Assembly: GCA_001603955.1 (NCBI GenBank)
Contig: LVAA01000090.1
Location: 1-32,689 of the forward strand
Length of the DNA stretch: 32,689 nucleotides
Reading direction: 5' to 3'
DNA from: Syntrophobacterales bacterium Delta_02
GTDB lineage: Bacteria; Desulfobacterota; Syntrophorhabdia; Syntrophorhabdales; Syntrophorhabdaceae
Within the stretch, counting starts at the first letter, position 1, and every line of letters begins with the position of its first letter. The notes under the pieces were generated by a model that was not told the DNA's origin, ran no database searches, and was given only the letters and a program-made list of their open reading frames with translations. Of the stretch, positions 15,966-23,401 are shown piece after piece. Position numbers and translations under genes: made by a program.

Positions 15966-16601
15966 TTACTCGTCGTCGGGTTCGGGGAGGACTGCGGAGA
16001 TCTGGCGATACTCGCTCATGACCTTCCTCGTGAACGAGGTGGTCCTGAAGTTTCTTTCGCCGGCCGGCCTCCTCACTTTCCCGGGACCGGCGTTGTAAGC
16101 GTGGAGGGCGGCTATCATGTTATCGAACATATCGCGCAGTTTGGACAGGTAGCTCACACCCATCTTGATATTCTTTTCGGGCTCGTGGAGACACTTGACC
16201 CCTTTTACCTCGACGCCGGATTCCCGGGCTATGAGCCGGGCGGAAGAGGGGTTTATCTGCATGAGGCCGCGGGCACCCCGCCTGGAAATGGCCTCGTTCC
16301 TGAAGTTGCTCTCAACCTTCATAATGGCTAGGATAAGACGGTAGTCAAGGTTATATTTCTTCGATTCGTCGTACACGATGTTGGCAATGACCTTTATCCT
16401 GTCCTCAGGCAAGCCTGGTTTGCGTTCTTTCAGGAAGTTGATCGTCTTTTCCACGATCACCGACCTATCCGCCCCTTCGTCCTCGAGAACCATACCCGTG
16501 GACGAGAATACCCTTGTTGCGAAAAGGGACGCGACAAAGAACATCGTTATGAGAATGATATGTGAACGCTTGCCACCTAGCATGGCTATTACATAGCCCA
16601 T
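15966..16601 (-). CDS. Lytic transglycosylase (SLT domain)
   Basis: A protein of about 211 residues with one N-terminal hydrophobic segment (IILITMFFVASLFAT) acting as signal peptide or anchor, and a C-terminal Slt70-type lysozyme-like domain. Seen: catalytic Glu in ILAIMKVESNF (Glu97 from this start), the GARGLMQINP motif, and AYNAGPGKV near the end. It should cleave peptidoglycan to 1,6-anhydro-muropeptides in the periplasm. The start is uncertain: ATG at 16601, GTG at 16634 and TTG at 16619 are in frame and none has a strong ribosome site. It is divergent from the MetE-like gene and followed by a separately transcribed flavoprotein gene. Confidence 0.88.
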   Translation of the reverse strand: MGYVIAMLGGKRSHIILITMFFVASLFATRVFSSTGMVLEDEGADRSVIVEKTINFLKERKPGLPEDRIKVIANIVYDESKKYNLDYRLILAIMKVESNFRNEAISRRGARGLMQINPSSARLIARESGVEVKGVKCLHEPEKNIKMGVSYLSKLRDMFDNMIAALHAYNAGPGKVRRPAGERNFRTTSFTRKVMSEYRQISAVLPEPDDE

Positions 16602-16729
16602 GTTGTGACGCCGTGTCAACTCATTTGCCCTCACTACGATATCTAACAGAGCGAAATAATGTACCTATTACGGGAAAATGGACACCCCTTGAATTGCGCG
16701 TTTTTAGTGGCTGCGGAACATTCGAACGT

Positions 16730-16758
16730 TTGACATGGATTCCCTGATTTGTTACAGA
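16730..16758 (+). promoter_or_regulatory. Possible promoter of the MetE-like/nadK/recN operon
   Basis: A perfect TTGACA (16730-16735) is followed after 17 bases by TACAGA (16753-16758). The expected start falls at about 16765, the A of the favoured ATG, so the message may be leaderless; no ribosome site is visible there. Confidence 0.45.
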
Positions 16759-16764
16759 TGTTGG

Positions 16765-17796
16765 ATGACAAATGGGGTATCCTTCGAGGCTGGCCTGGCG
16801 ACAACAGCAATGGGGATACTGCCCCATGAAAACGTCGATGAAGCCCTTGAGCTTGCATTGTCCCTCGATATCCCATTTTGGCCGCAGCTCCCAAAGGTAT
16901 CTTTCTTTGAGGATATGTACGTTCAGATGCTGGAGAGATTCCCCGGCGTTGTCTTCGACGAGCGGGCCGCCAGATGTTATATCGATACGCCGCGGTTCTA
17001 CGGCCAACTGGATGACTTCTTCGCCCACGAGGGAGACGTCGGGCGATTTGCTCTGTCCGACAGCGATTCCCTGGTGTACCGGCGGTTCCTGGACTGCGAT
17101 CTGTCCCTATACAGGGCCGTCCACGGGCAGGTCATCAGCCCGGTCGGCCTCACGCTGAAGATTGTGGATGAGAATGGGATGCCGATAGTTTATAATGATG
17201 ACATACGTACCGTAGCGTTCTCGTTCATCCAGAAGAGGCTCAACGCCCAATACAGGGAACTTGCGGCGAGGAATGAGCATGCGTTCGTCTGGGTCGATGA
17301 GCCCGGTCTGGAATTTATCTTCAATGCCATGAGCGGTTACGACCATGTCAAGGCGCGGGATGAAATGTATGAGTTCTACGAAGGTGTCGAGGGTCCGAGA
17401 GGCGTGCACCTGTGCGGAAATCCCGACTGGGATTTCCTTCTTTCTCTCGGGATCGACATCATTTCATTGAATGCCTACGGGTTTGGTGATATTTTCGTTA
17501 ATTATGATGGGGTGAAGGCCTTTGTAAAGGGGGGAGGAACGATAAGCTGGGGTATTGTGCCCACGTATCAAGAGGAGCTTGCAAGAGAAGATGTCGTGAC
17601 CATGGCAGACAGGCTCGTGACGATGTGGAAACCACTTACGGGAAAAGGTGTCACCCCGTCGGAGATCGCGATGAGAAGCATGATCGCTCCCGCCACCTGC
17701 AACCTCCTCAATCCCGACCGGACCGAGACCGTCGAGCGGGCATTCCGCCTCCTCGCTGAGCTGTCGGACAGTCTGAAGGAAAGGTATATTGTATGA
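16765..17796 (+). CDS. MetE/UROD-superfamily methyltransferase-like protein
   Basis: About 343 residues, a single barrel resembling the catalytic half of cobalamin-independent methionine synthase without the folate-binding half. Seen: FEAGLATTAMGILPHE at the start, WVDEPGLEF, the metal ligands His215 and Cys217 in VHLCGNPDW, and a late Cys312 in APATCNLL. This His-x-Cys...Cys set matches MetE and the methylcobamide methyltransferases; where MetE has its Glu ligand I align an Asn by eye. It may transfer a methyl group from a corrinoid protein to a thiol, perhaps as a folate-independent methionine synthase. The ATG at 16765 fits homologues; an in-frame ATG at 16735 falls on the -35 box. Its stop overlaps the nadK start (ATGA). 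Confidence 0.75.
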   Translation: MTNGVSFEAGLATTAMGILPHENVDEALELALSLDIPFWPQLPKVSFFEDMYVQMLERFPGVVFDERAARCYIDTPRFYGQLDDFFAHEGDVGRFALSDSDSLVYRRFLDCDLSLYRAVHGQVISPVGLTLKIVDENGMPIVYNDDIRTVAFSFIQKRLNAQYRELAARNEHAFVWVDEPGLEFIFNAMSGYDHVKARDEMYEFYEGVEGPRGVHLCGNPDWDFLLSLGIDIISLNAYGFGDIFVNYDGVKAFVKGGGTISWGIVPTYQEELAREDVVTMADRLVTMWKPLTGKGVTPSEIAMRSMIAPATCNLLNPDRTETVERAFRLLAELSDSLKERYIV

Positions 17797-18644
17797 AGAC
17801 GATCCATGTCGTTTGCAAACGTGAGAAGAAGGATGCACTGGAGATCGCCGGCGAGATCCTGAGGCGTTTCGGCGACAGGAGCAATATCGTGATCGAGGAA
17901 GAGGCGGCGGCACAGATGCGTTACGGCACGACCTTCGAGATGGAGCACGTGGGGGAAGGTGCCGACCTCATAGTGGTCCTCGGGGGGGACGGAACCCTCC
18001 TTTCCGTTTCACGCCATGGCAAGGGTTCCGAGGTTCCCATCATAGGGGTCAATCTCGGAAGCCTGGGTTTTCTCACGGAAACGTCCACGGAGGAGTTCGC
18101 AACCACGCTGGAAAAGGTCTTGAACGGAGATTTCAGCATTTCGAAAAGGATCATGCTCGATGTAAGGGTCAACCGGGAAGGTGATCGTATCTTCGATATT
18201 ACCATCCTCAATGATGCGGTTATAACCAAGGACGCACTGGCGAGGATCATCGACATCGAGACATACGTAAACGAGGAGTACCTTACGACGTACAAGGCGG
18301 ACGGCCTTATAGTGTCGACGCCCACGGGAGCGACGGGCTATTCCATGGCCGCCGGGGGGCCTCTGATCTATCCATCGCTCACGAACCTCATCGTCACACC
18401 CATCTGCCCCCATACGCTGACGAACCGGCCCATAATCTTGCCCGAGTCTGTCGTGATTCGTGCGGTCCTGAAATCGAGGGATGAAAAGGTCATACTAACC
18501 CTTGACGGCCAGGTCGGTTTCCCGCTCGAGTATGCCGACGAGGTCACGGTAAAGAAGTCGAGCCATGTAGTGCACCTCGTGAAGTCCTCCTCCAGGGGTT
18601 ACTTCGAGATATTGAGAACGAAGCTGAAATGGGGTGAACGGTAG
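17793..18644 (+). CDS. nadK: NAD kinase
   Basis: A 283-residue ATP- or polyphosphate-dependent NAD kinase, which makes NADP from NAD in the cytoplasm. Seen: GGDGT (Gly64-Thr68) in the nucleotide-binding loop, the NAD-site Asn-Asp in TILNDAVI, and YKADGLIVSTPTGATGYSMAAGGP, the family's most conserved stretch. Length is normal. The ATG overlaps the preceding stop by ATGA, so translation is coupled, and recN follows after 3 bases. A nadK-recN neighbourhood is common in bacteria, which supports both calls. Confidence 0.97.
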   Translation: MKTIHVVCKREKKDALEIAGEILRRFGDRSNIVIEEEAAAQMRYGTTFEMEHVGEGADLIVVLGGDGTLLSVSRHGKGSEVPIIGVNLGSLGFLTETSTEEFATTLEKVLNGDFSISKRIMLDVRVNREGDRIFDITILNDAVITKDALARIIDIETYVNEEYLTTYKADGLIVSTPTGATGYSMAAGGPLIYPSLTNLIVTPICPHTLTNRPIILPESVVIRAVLKSRDEKVILTLDGQVGFPLEYADEVTVKKSSHVVHLVKSSSRGYFEILRTKLKWGER

Positions 18645-18647
18645 AGG

Positions 18648-20249
18648 ATGCTGACATATCTGGGCGTCAAGGGTTTTGCCATTATAGACGAGCTCAGGAT
18701 CGAGTTTGGAGAGGGCTTCAATGTCATAACCGGCGAAACGGGCGCGGGCAAGTCCATAGTCATCAACGCCCTGGCCACGCTCATGAACGCGAAGTCGGCC
18801 CCCGACGCGGTCAGGTCCAGCTCCGCTCAGGCCGAAGTGGTGGGCCATTTTGCGAGTGGTGACGAGGAGTATATCCTGAAGAGGGTCATCGGTAATTCGG
18901 GCCGGTCGCGGGCGTTCCTGAATGAGGAGCCCATCACCCTTGCGCGGATGGAGGCGCTTGGGGGCACTCTCGTAAGCGTTTACGGGCAGAACGAGTTCCA
19001 GCACCTCCTTGAGAAGGACAACTACACGGGGATAGTGGACAACCTTCTCGGCCTCGGGGAGGAAAGGGAAAGGCTTTCCGGAAAGGTGGAGGAGCTGAGG
19101 AAGATAAGCGCCGAGCTCACCGCGAGGAAGAGGGAGGCCGAGGGGAAAGACAGGGAGATGGAGCTTCTCGAATTCCAGGTGATGGAGATAGAGGAGAAAA
19201 ATGCCGGCGAGAACGAGGAGGAGACCCTCAAGGAGCGTCTCAAGGTGCTCAAGGGGGCCGAAAGGATCGGGAAGGTCTTTGAAGAGATGACGGAAGGTCT
19301 TCAAGGGTCCGAGCAATCGGCCCAGGCCCTTCTCAAGAGATACTCCGCAATGCTCAGGGCCCTCGGCCCCATCGAGGCCATGGAGGCATTGAAGAAGAGA
19401 GTGGACAGCGTGTCCTATGAGATCGAGGACCTGCTCCTGGAGATACGCGGACTAGAGAGAACGCTTCTCTTCGATGAAGAGGAGATGATGCGTGTCGAGG
19501 ACCGGCTCTCGGAGATATTCAGGCTCAAGGACAAGTATGGCAACAGCCGTGAGGAGATAGAGTCGTTCCGCCGGAGGGCGAAGGAGAGGCTTGTCCATCT
19601 CACGGGGTTGACGGACGATATCGACACCCTCGAGAAGGACAGAGAGCGTCTCGCGGCGGAGGTGGAGGAGATGTCGTCGAGGCTCTCGGCGAGGCGCAGG
19701 AGAGGGGTTCCCGGGATCGAAAGGACGATCATCGAGGAACTGGGGTTCCTGTCGATGAAAGGGCTTCAGTTCCAGGTGTTCATAACCGACAGAGGGTATG
19801 TCGAACGGGACGGACGGGACGACATCGAGCTTCTCATCTCGACAAACCCCGGCGAACCACTGAAACCCTTGAGGAAGATAGCCTCCGGGGGCGAGCTGTC
19901 AAGGATCATGCTTGCCATCAAGAAGGTGATCGGGGGAGAGGAAGAGAAGGCCCTCATCTTTGACGAGGTAGATGCCGGCATAGGTGGGCGGGTGGCGGAC
20001 ATGGTCGGACGCAGGCTTAAGGAGCTTTCGGCTACGCACCAGGTCCTGTGCATAACACACCTTCCCCAGATCGCGGCCTACGGAGACAGGCATTTTCTGG
20101 TGGAGAAACAGGTGAATGATGGTCGAACCACAACGGCCATACGTGAGCTCACGGCCGAGGAACGGGTGCAGGAGCTTGCGCGAATGCTGGGTGGGGCCAC
20201 CATTACAGATATAACCATAAAGAGAGCCCGGGAGATGCTTCAACCATGA
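18648..20249 (+). CDS. recN: DNA repair protein RecN
   Basis: A 533-residue SMC-like ATPase involved in double-strand-break repair. Seen: Walker A GETGAGKS (29-36) after the typical N-terminus LTYLGVKGFAIIDELRIEF, a long central charged coiled coil (about 135-375, Glu/Lys/Arg/Leu-rich), the signature ASGGELSRIMLAIK, Walker B ALIFDEVDAGIGG, and THLPQIAAY with the switch His. Length is close to the usual 550. It starts 3 bases after nadK and ends in an ATGA overlap with the acetyltransferase gene. No LexA-like box is evident ahead of it, since it lies inside the operon. Confidence 0.97.
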   Translation: MLTYLGVKGFAIIDELRIEFGEGFNVITGETGAGKSIVINALATLMNAKSAPDAVRSSSAQAEVVGHFASGDEEYILKRVIGNSGRSRAFLNEEPITLARMEALGGTLVSVYGQNEFQHLLEKDNYTGIVDNLLGLGEERERLSGKVEELRKISAELTARKREAEGKDREMELLEFQVMEIEEKNAGENEEETLKERLKVLKGAERIGKVFEEMTEGLQGSEQSAQALLKRYSAMLRALGPIEAMEALKKRVDSVSYEIEDLLLEIRGLERTLLFDEEEMMRVEDRLSEIFRLKDKYGNSREEIESFRRRAKERLVHLTGLTDDIDTLEKDRERLAAEVEEMSSRLSARRRRGVPGIERTIIEELGFLSMKGLQFQVFITDRGYVERDGRDDIELLISTNPGEPLKPLRKIASGGELSRIMLAIKKVIGGEEEKALIFDEVDAGIGGRVADMVGRRLKELSATHQVLCITHLPQIAAYGDRHFLVEKQVNDGRTTTAIRELTAEERVQELARMLGGATITDITIKRAREMLQP

Positions 20250-20695
20250 TCAGAAAAGCAAGAATCGAAGACATCAAGAAGATACACCAGTTGATCAATC
20301 AGTCCGCGTCACGGGGCGAAATGTTGCCCAGGTCGCTCGGAGAGCTCTATGACAACCTGCGGGATTATTTCGTCCATATTCATGACGACGTCGTTACGGG
20401 AACAGGCGGCCTGCACATCTGCTGGGAGAACCTCGCCGAGGTCCGCTCACTCTGCGTTGCGGAAGTCGCGCGGGGCAGGGGTGTGGGAAGGGCTCTCGTT
20501 GATGCCTGCGTGGAAGAGGCGAAGACCTACGATATACACAAGGTCTTTCTCCTTACCTACCAGGTGGAATTCTTCCGAAAATGCGGTTTTATCATCACCG
20601 ACAAGAAGGTCTTCCCCCAGAAGATTTGGTCCGACTGCATCAAGTGCGCCAAATTCCCGGAATGCGACGAAACGGCGATGATAAGGGAGATATAA
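20246..20695 (+). CDS. GNAT N-acetyltransferase, short ArgA-like
   Basis: A 149-residue GNAT-fold acetyltransferase. The acetyl-CoA loop is ARGRGVGRAL (75-84). The C-terminal part, KIWSDCIKCAKFPECDE, with Cys131, Cys134 and Cys140, is characteristic of short bacterial N-acetylglutamate synthase-like proteins annotated as ArgA in related anaerobes. It would acetylate glutamate in the first step of arginine synthesis; this rests on resemblance only. It overlaps recN by ATGA and ends the operon. A ribosomal or antibiotic acetyltransferase is less likely given the C-terminus. Confidence 0.85.
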   Translation: MIRKARIEDIKKIHQLINQSASRGEMLPRSLGELYDNLRDYFVHIHDDVVTGTGGLHICWENLAEVRSLCVAEVARGRGVGRALVDACVEEAKTYDIHKVFLLTYQVEFFRKCGFIITDKKVFPQKIWSDCIKCAKFPECDETAMIREI

Positions 20696-20702
20696 GAGGC
20701 GG

Positions 20703-20737
20703 CTTGAATTGCTTGAGCCGCTTGAATCGCTTGAACG
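20703..20737 (+). repeat. Tandem nonamer repeat after the acetyltransferase gene
   Basis: Four units of a 9-base repeat beginning CTTGA are seen in a row (20703, 20712, 20721 and 20730), with the second half of each unit variable. A GCGGCT/AGCCGC pair over the first units could fold into a hairpin, and a run of A follows. This resembles the heptad elements in other gaps but has period 9. Confidence 0.75.
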
Positions 20738-20760
20738 TTAAAAAAAAGACAAGGTCCGGT

Positions 20761-20822
20761 TATCGTCGTTCCCGCGAGTGTCCGGCTCCGTTGTCGTGAT
20801 CCCGGCGAAGGCCGGGATCCAG
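20761..20822. repeat. REP-like dispersed palindromic element
   Basis: GATCCCGGC (20798-20806) pairs exactly with 20811-20819 around a GAAG loop, in the setting TCGTGATCCCGGCGAAGG. A degenerate copy of the 5' half (CGTCGTTCCCGCGAGTG) lies just before it. This is the pattern of the widespread intergenic repeat of the type GTCATTCCCGCG...GCGGGAATCCAG; on the minus strand it encodes the familiar LDPGLRRD string. Confidence 0.75.
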
Positions 20823-20931
20823 GAAAGATGCGGATCTGGGAAAGACTTCGGATTGTCGATATGATCCGGGATAACGAGAAGCGCTGCGGCAGGCGGAGAT
20901 GATCAAGGATAAATCCGCGAAGGGAGCACTA

Positions 20932-22227
20932 ATGAAGGATATCATCGAAAGGATGGCCGGTCACTTTGATCACGCTGAGGTTTTCTATCTCAATGAGAGA
21001 GGAAAGAAGATCGAGGCCAGGGATGGGGAGATCTGCGCTGCCGAGTTCAAGGAAGAGGAAGGCTACGCCCTTCGTGTCATAAAAGACGCAAGGCCGGCCT
21101 TCGCCTATACCTATGACCGTACGGACCCGGCCGGGAAACTGATCACGAATGTGGAGGCCCTGCTCCCTGTCATGGAAATGGATGAATACAGTGTTTTTGC
21201 TCCCGCCGGAGGGGGGTATCCTGTCGCCCGGCTGTACGACGCGGCCGGGATAGCCGTGAGCGACGGTGAGAAGAGGTCGATGCTCATCGCCATGGAGAAG
21301 GCGATCAGGGAGCACGACAGCAGGATAACGGCCGTCAGGAACTGCGAACTCCATGAGGTGGAGCTCGAAGCGGTGTTGGGGAATACCAACGGTGTTCTCG
21401 TGGAGGGCAGGAGGACCCTCTTTGTTTGGTCGGCGATGGCCGTGGCGGGGCAGGGCGATGATGAGGTCTCCTGGTATGACTGGCGCTGGTCGGACGATCT
21501 GGCGGGTATCGACTCGATGAGGATGGGACTTGAGATCGGGGAAAAGGTCATCTCGATGCTGTCGGCAAAGCAGATACCCACGGGCACGTATGAAGGGATA
21601 CTTACGCCCCGGGCCGCGGCGGACCTTCTCGGCATCCTGTCGGAGTCTTTTCTCGCGGAGAACCTGTACAAGGACAAGACACAATTGAAGGGAAAGGAAG
21701 GCGCGCAGTGTTTCGCGAAAGGGCTCAGGATAGTGGATTCCGGGATGGCCGGGCCCGATGCCTTCGCCTTTGACGGGGAAGGTGTGCCTTCCCGCGAGAA
21801 CATTGTTGTGGATGACGGGGTGTATCAGACCTTCCTGTACGATACGTATTTCGCAAAGAAGCTGGGAAAGGCCTCGACGGGCAACGGCGTGAGGAGCGGA
21901 CTGAAGAGTCCACCGAGATGCGGTGTCCGGGGTATGTATGTCGAAAAGGGTACGAGAGATATACTCGCGCCTCTGACCAACGGTATCGTGATAGAGGACC
22001 TCATGGGAACCCACACCGCCAACACGGTCACGGGGGATTTCTCGCTGGGCTGCCTGGGTTACATTTGCGGGAATGGTACAAAGGAACCCTTCCAGGGCGT
22101 CATGTTCTCGGGAAACGTTTTCGATATCTTCAGGAATGTGAAGGAAGCAGGCACGGACCTTGCATTCTACGGTTCCCTCGGTTCGCCATCGATCTACGTG
22201 GGGGGGTTGAAGATAAGCGGAACGTGA
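20932..22227 (+). CDS. PmbA/TldE-like metalloprotease-family protein
   Basis: A 431-residue member of the TldD/PmbA (peptidase U62) family. In the best-known pair TldD supplies the HExxxH metalloprotease site and TldE (PmbA) is the partner that lacks it. No HExxxH is visible here, so I call the TldE type. Family features: YALRVIKD-type strand near residue 45, VLGNTNGVLVEGRRTLFVWSAM, RIVDSGMAGPDAFAFDGEG, and the C-terminal GDFSLGCLGYICGNGTKEP and SLGSPSIYVGGLKISG. AAGGGAG lies 5 bases before the ATG at 20932. No tldD gene is next to it. It stands alone between repeat-rich gaps. Confidence 0.88.
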   Translation: MKDIIERMAGHFDHAEVFYLNERGKKIEARDGEICAAEFKEEEGYALRVIKDARPAFAYTYDRTDPAGKLITNVEALLPVMEMDEYSVFAPAGGGYPVARLYDAAGIAVSDGEKRSMLIAMEKAIREHDSRITAVRNCELHEVELEAVLGNTNGVLVEGRRTLFVWSAMAVAGQGDDEVSWYDWRWSDDLAGIDSMRMGLEIGEKVISMLSAKQIPTGTYEGILTPRAAADLLGILSESFLAENLYKDKTQLKGKEGAQCFAKGLRIVDSGMAGPDAFAFDGEGVPSRENIVVDDGVYQTFLYDTYFAKKLGKASTGNGVRSGLKSPPRCGVRGMYVEKGTRDILAPLTNGIVIEDLMGTHTANTVTGDFSLGCLGYICGNGTKEPFQGVMFSGNVFDIFRNVKEAGTDLAFYGSLGSPSIYVGGLKISGT

Positions 22228-22236
22228 TAGAGATGG

Positions 22237-22264
22237 TTCCAAGCTCCAAGTTCCAGGTTCCAGG
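22237..22264 (+). repeat. Tandem heptad repeat after the PmbA-like gene
   Basis: Four 7-base units follow one another: TTCCAAG, CTCCAAG, and TTCCAGG twice. A lone CTATAAC remnant like the element at 11112 occurs near 22324. The 280-base gap from 22228 to 22507 holds this repeat, a predicted promoter and an operator-like palindrome. Confidence 0.75.
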
Positions 22265-22379
22265 CAAAAGCCATCGTTCTATGTCTCAGGTCTTACGTTT
22301 CGAACAGAGACTGCAAATATTCTCCTATAACCCATGACCACGGCCCATTGGCGGCAAGCATCTTCCTCTTACAAAACCC

Positions 22380-22408
22380 TTGACATGTAGGCTCGCAATT
22401 GAGATGAT
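22380..22408 (+). promoter_or_regulatory. Predicted promoter of the surface-sugar operon
   Basis: A perfect TTGACA (22380-22385) is followed after 17 bases by GATGAT (22403-22408), four of six matches to the -10 consensus. The expected start near 22415 lies inside a palindrome (22414-22430) and gives a leader of about 90 bases. Confidence 0.5.
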
Positions 22409-22413
22409 GTGTC

Positions 22414-22430
22414 TGTTCAAGGGTTGAACA
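22414..22430. promoter_or_regulatory. Operator-like palindrome at the operon start site
   Basis: TGTTCAAgggTTGAACA is a perfect 7-bp inverted repeat with a 3-base spacer, placed on the predicted transcription start. Its size suits a dimeric winged-helix repressor. The first gene downstream encodes such a domain, so autoregulation is plausible. A second overlapping pair, GTTGA/TCAAC, extends to about 22437. Confidence 0.5.
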
Positions 22431-22507
22431 AATCAACGGTCATCGAGAATTCATCGGGAGAGTTGCAACCTTATTGGCGGTAGCTTGCCCCAAAATCCGT
22501 GATCCAT

Positions 22508-23401
22508 ATGAATGAGGCAGAGTTCAGGACGCTCCGGGAGCTTTCTTCGGAGAGCGAGATATCCCAGCGAGACCTCTCGAAGAGGATAGGGCTCAGCCTG
22601 GGTAGTGTCAACTTCATCCTGAAAGAGCTCATCAAGAAAGGTTACGTCAAGGCCCAGCGCTTCAAGAACTCAAACAACAAAGCGGCATATATCTATGTCC
22701 TCACGCCGAAGGGTATCAACGAGCGTGTCCGCCAGACCCAATACTTCCTCCGTATTAAGATGGAAGAATACGAGAAACTGCAGAGAGAAATAGACGATCT
22801 GAAGCAGGAAAACGCTTGTCTTGACAAGAACGCAGCAGGAATGGACGGGAAGAAGCCTGCCGTCTTCATTGATCGCGATGGTACCATCATGGTCGATGTT
22901 GGATATCCCAAGTATGCGCGGCAGGTCAGCCTGATACCGGGGGCTGTCAGGGCATTGAGGGAATTGAAGAGGAGAGGCTTTCTGATCATAATCATAAGCA
23001 ACCAATCGGGGATCGGAAGAGGATACATGACGCGGCAGCAGGCCGACAACGTCCACAAGAGGGTGATCTCACTGCTTGGCAACTCGGGTGTGGAGATCGA
23101 TGACGCCTATTACTGCCCTCACGCCCCCGACCAGGGGTGCAATTGCCGCAAACCATCCCCGGAAATGCTGTTCGACGCGTCGAAGAAGTTCGACATCGAT
23201 CTATCCCGTTCCTTCATGATCGGAGACAGGGATGTTGACATCGAGACGGGAAAGAACGCGGGTTGCGGAACGCTCTGCCTGAGGTCGGCGGAGGGCCGGG
23301 CAGCGGGGTCCCTCATGGCCGACCACGAGAGCGGGGATTGGGACGGACTGGTGCGGTACATACTCGACAGCGCGCCTCCGGAAGAGACCGATGCTTTTTG
23401 A
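22508..23401 (+). CDS. MarR-type (EPS-associated) regulator fused to GmhB-like HAD phosphatase
   Basis: A 297-residue two-domain protein in one uninterrupted frame. Residues 1-75 form a winged helix (SQRDLSKRIGLSLGSVNFIL, then KKGYVKAQRFKNS and YIYVLTPKG) that resembles the EPS-associated MarR family, and residues 80-106 form a charged coiled coil, as in that family. Residues 116-260 are a HAD-IIIA phosphatase like GmhB, which removes the 7-phosphate from heptose-1,7-bisphosphate: Asp122 and Asp124 (FIDRDGT), SNQSGIG, zinc ligands Cys203, His205, Cys211 and Cys213 (CPHAPDQGCNC), Lys215, and IGDRDVD. It heads the sugar operon and overlaps the next gene by 11 bases. The start is uncertain (ATG 22508 or GTG 22499), neither with a ribosome site. 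Regulation of the operon by its own enzyme is an inference. Confidence 0.88.
   Translation: MNEAEFRTLRELSSESEISQRDLSKRIGLSLGSVNFILKELIKKGYVKAQRFKNSNNKAAYIYVLTPKGINERVRQTQYFLRIKMEEYEKLQREIDDLKQENACLDKNAAGMDGKKPAVFIDRDGTIMVDVGYPKYARQVSLIPGAVRALRELKRRGFLIIIISNQSGIGRGYMTRQQADNVHKRVISLLGNSGVEIDDAYYCPHAPDQGCNCRKPSPEMLFDASKKFDIDLSRSFMIGDRDVDIETGKNAGCGTLCLRSAEGRAAGSLMADHESGDWDGLVRYILDSAPPEETDAF

Noticed and set aside
20760..20945. 61-codon minus-strand frame containing LDPGLRRD
   Set aside because: This string is the usual translation of the REP-like repeat and not a real protein.
20929..22242. 437-codon open frame on the minus strand
   Set aside because: It lies fully antisense to the PmbA-like gene, which has clear family motifs and a ribosome site; the antisense protein is Arg/His/Pro-rich, typical of a shadow frame.
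11112..22335. Heptad repeats considered as CRISPR arrays
   Set aside because: Units are 7-9 bases with no spacers, and no cas genes are present.
22475..22490. Sigma-54-like sequence TTGGCGGTAGCTTGCC upstream of the fused regulator gene
   Set aside because: The GG and GC elements are 9 bases apart instead of the strict 10, so the site should not function.
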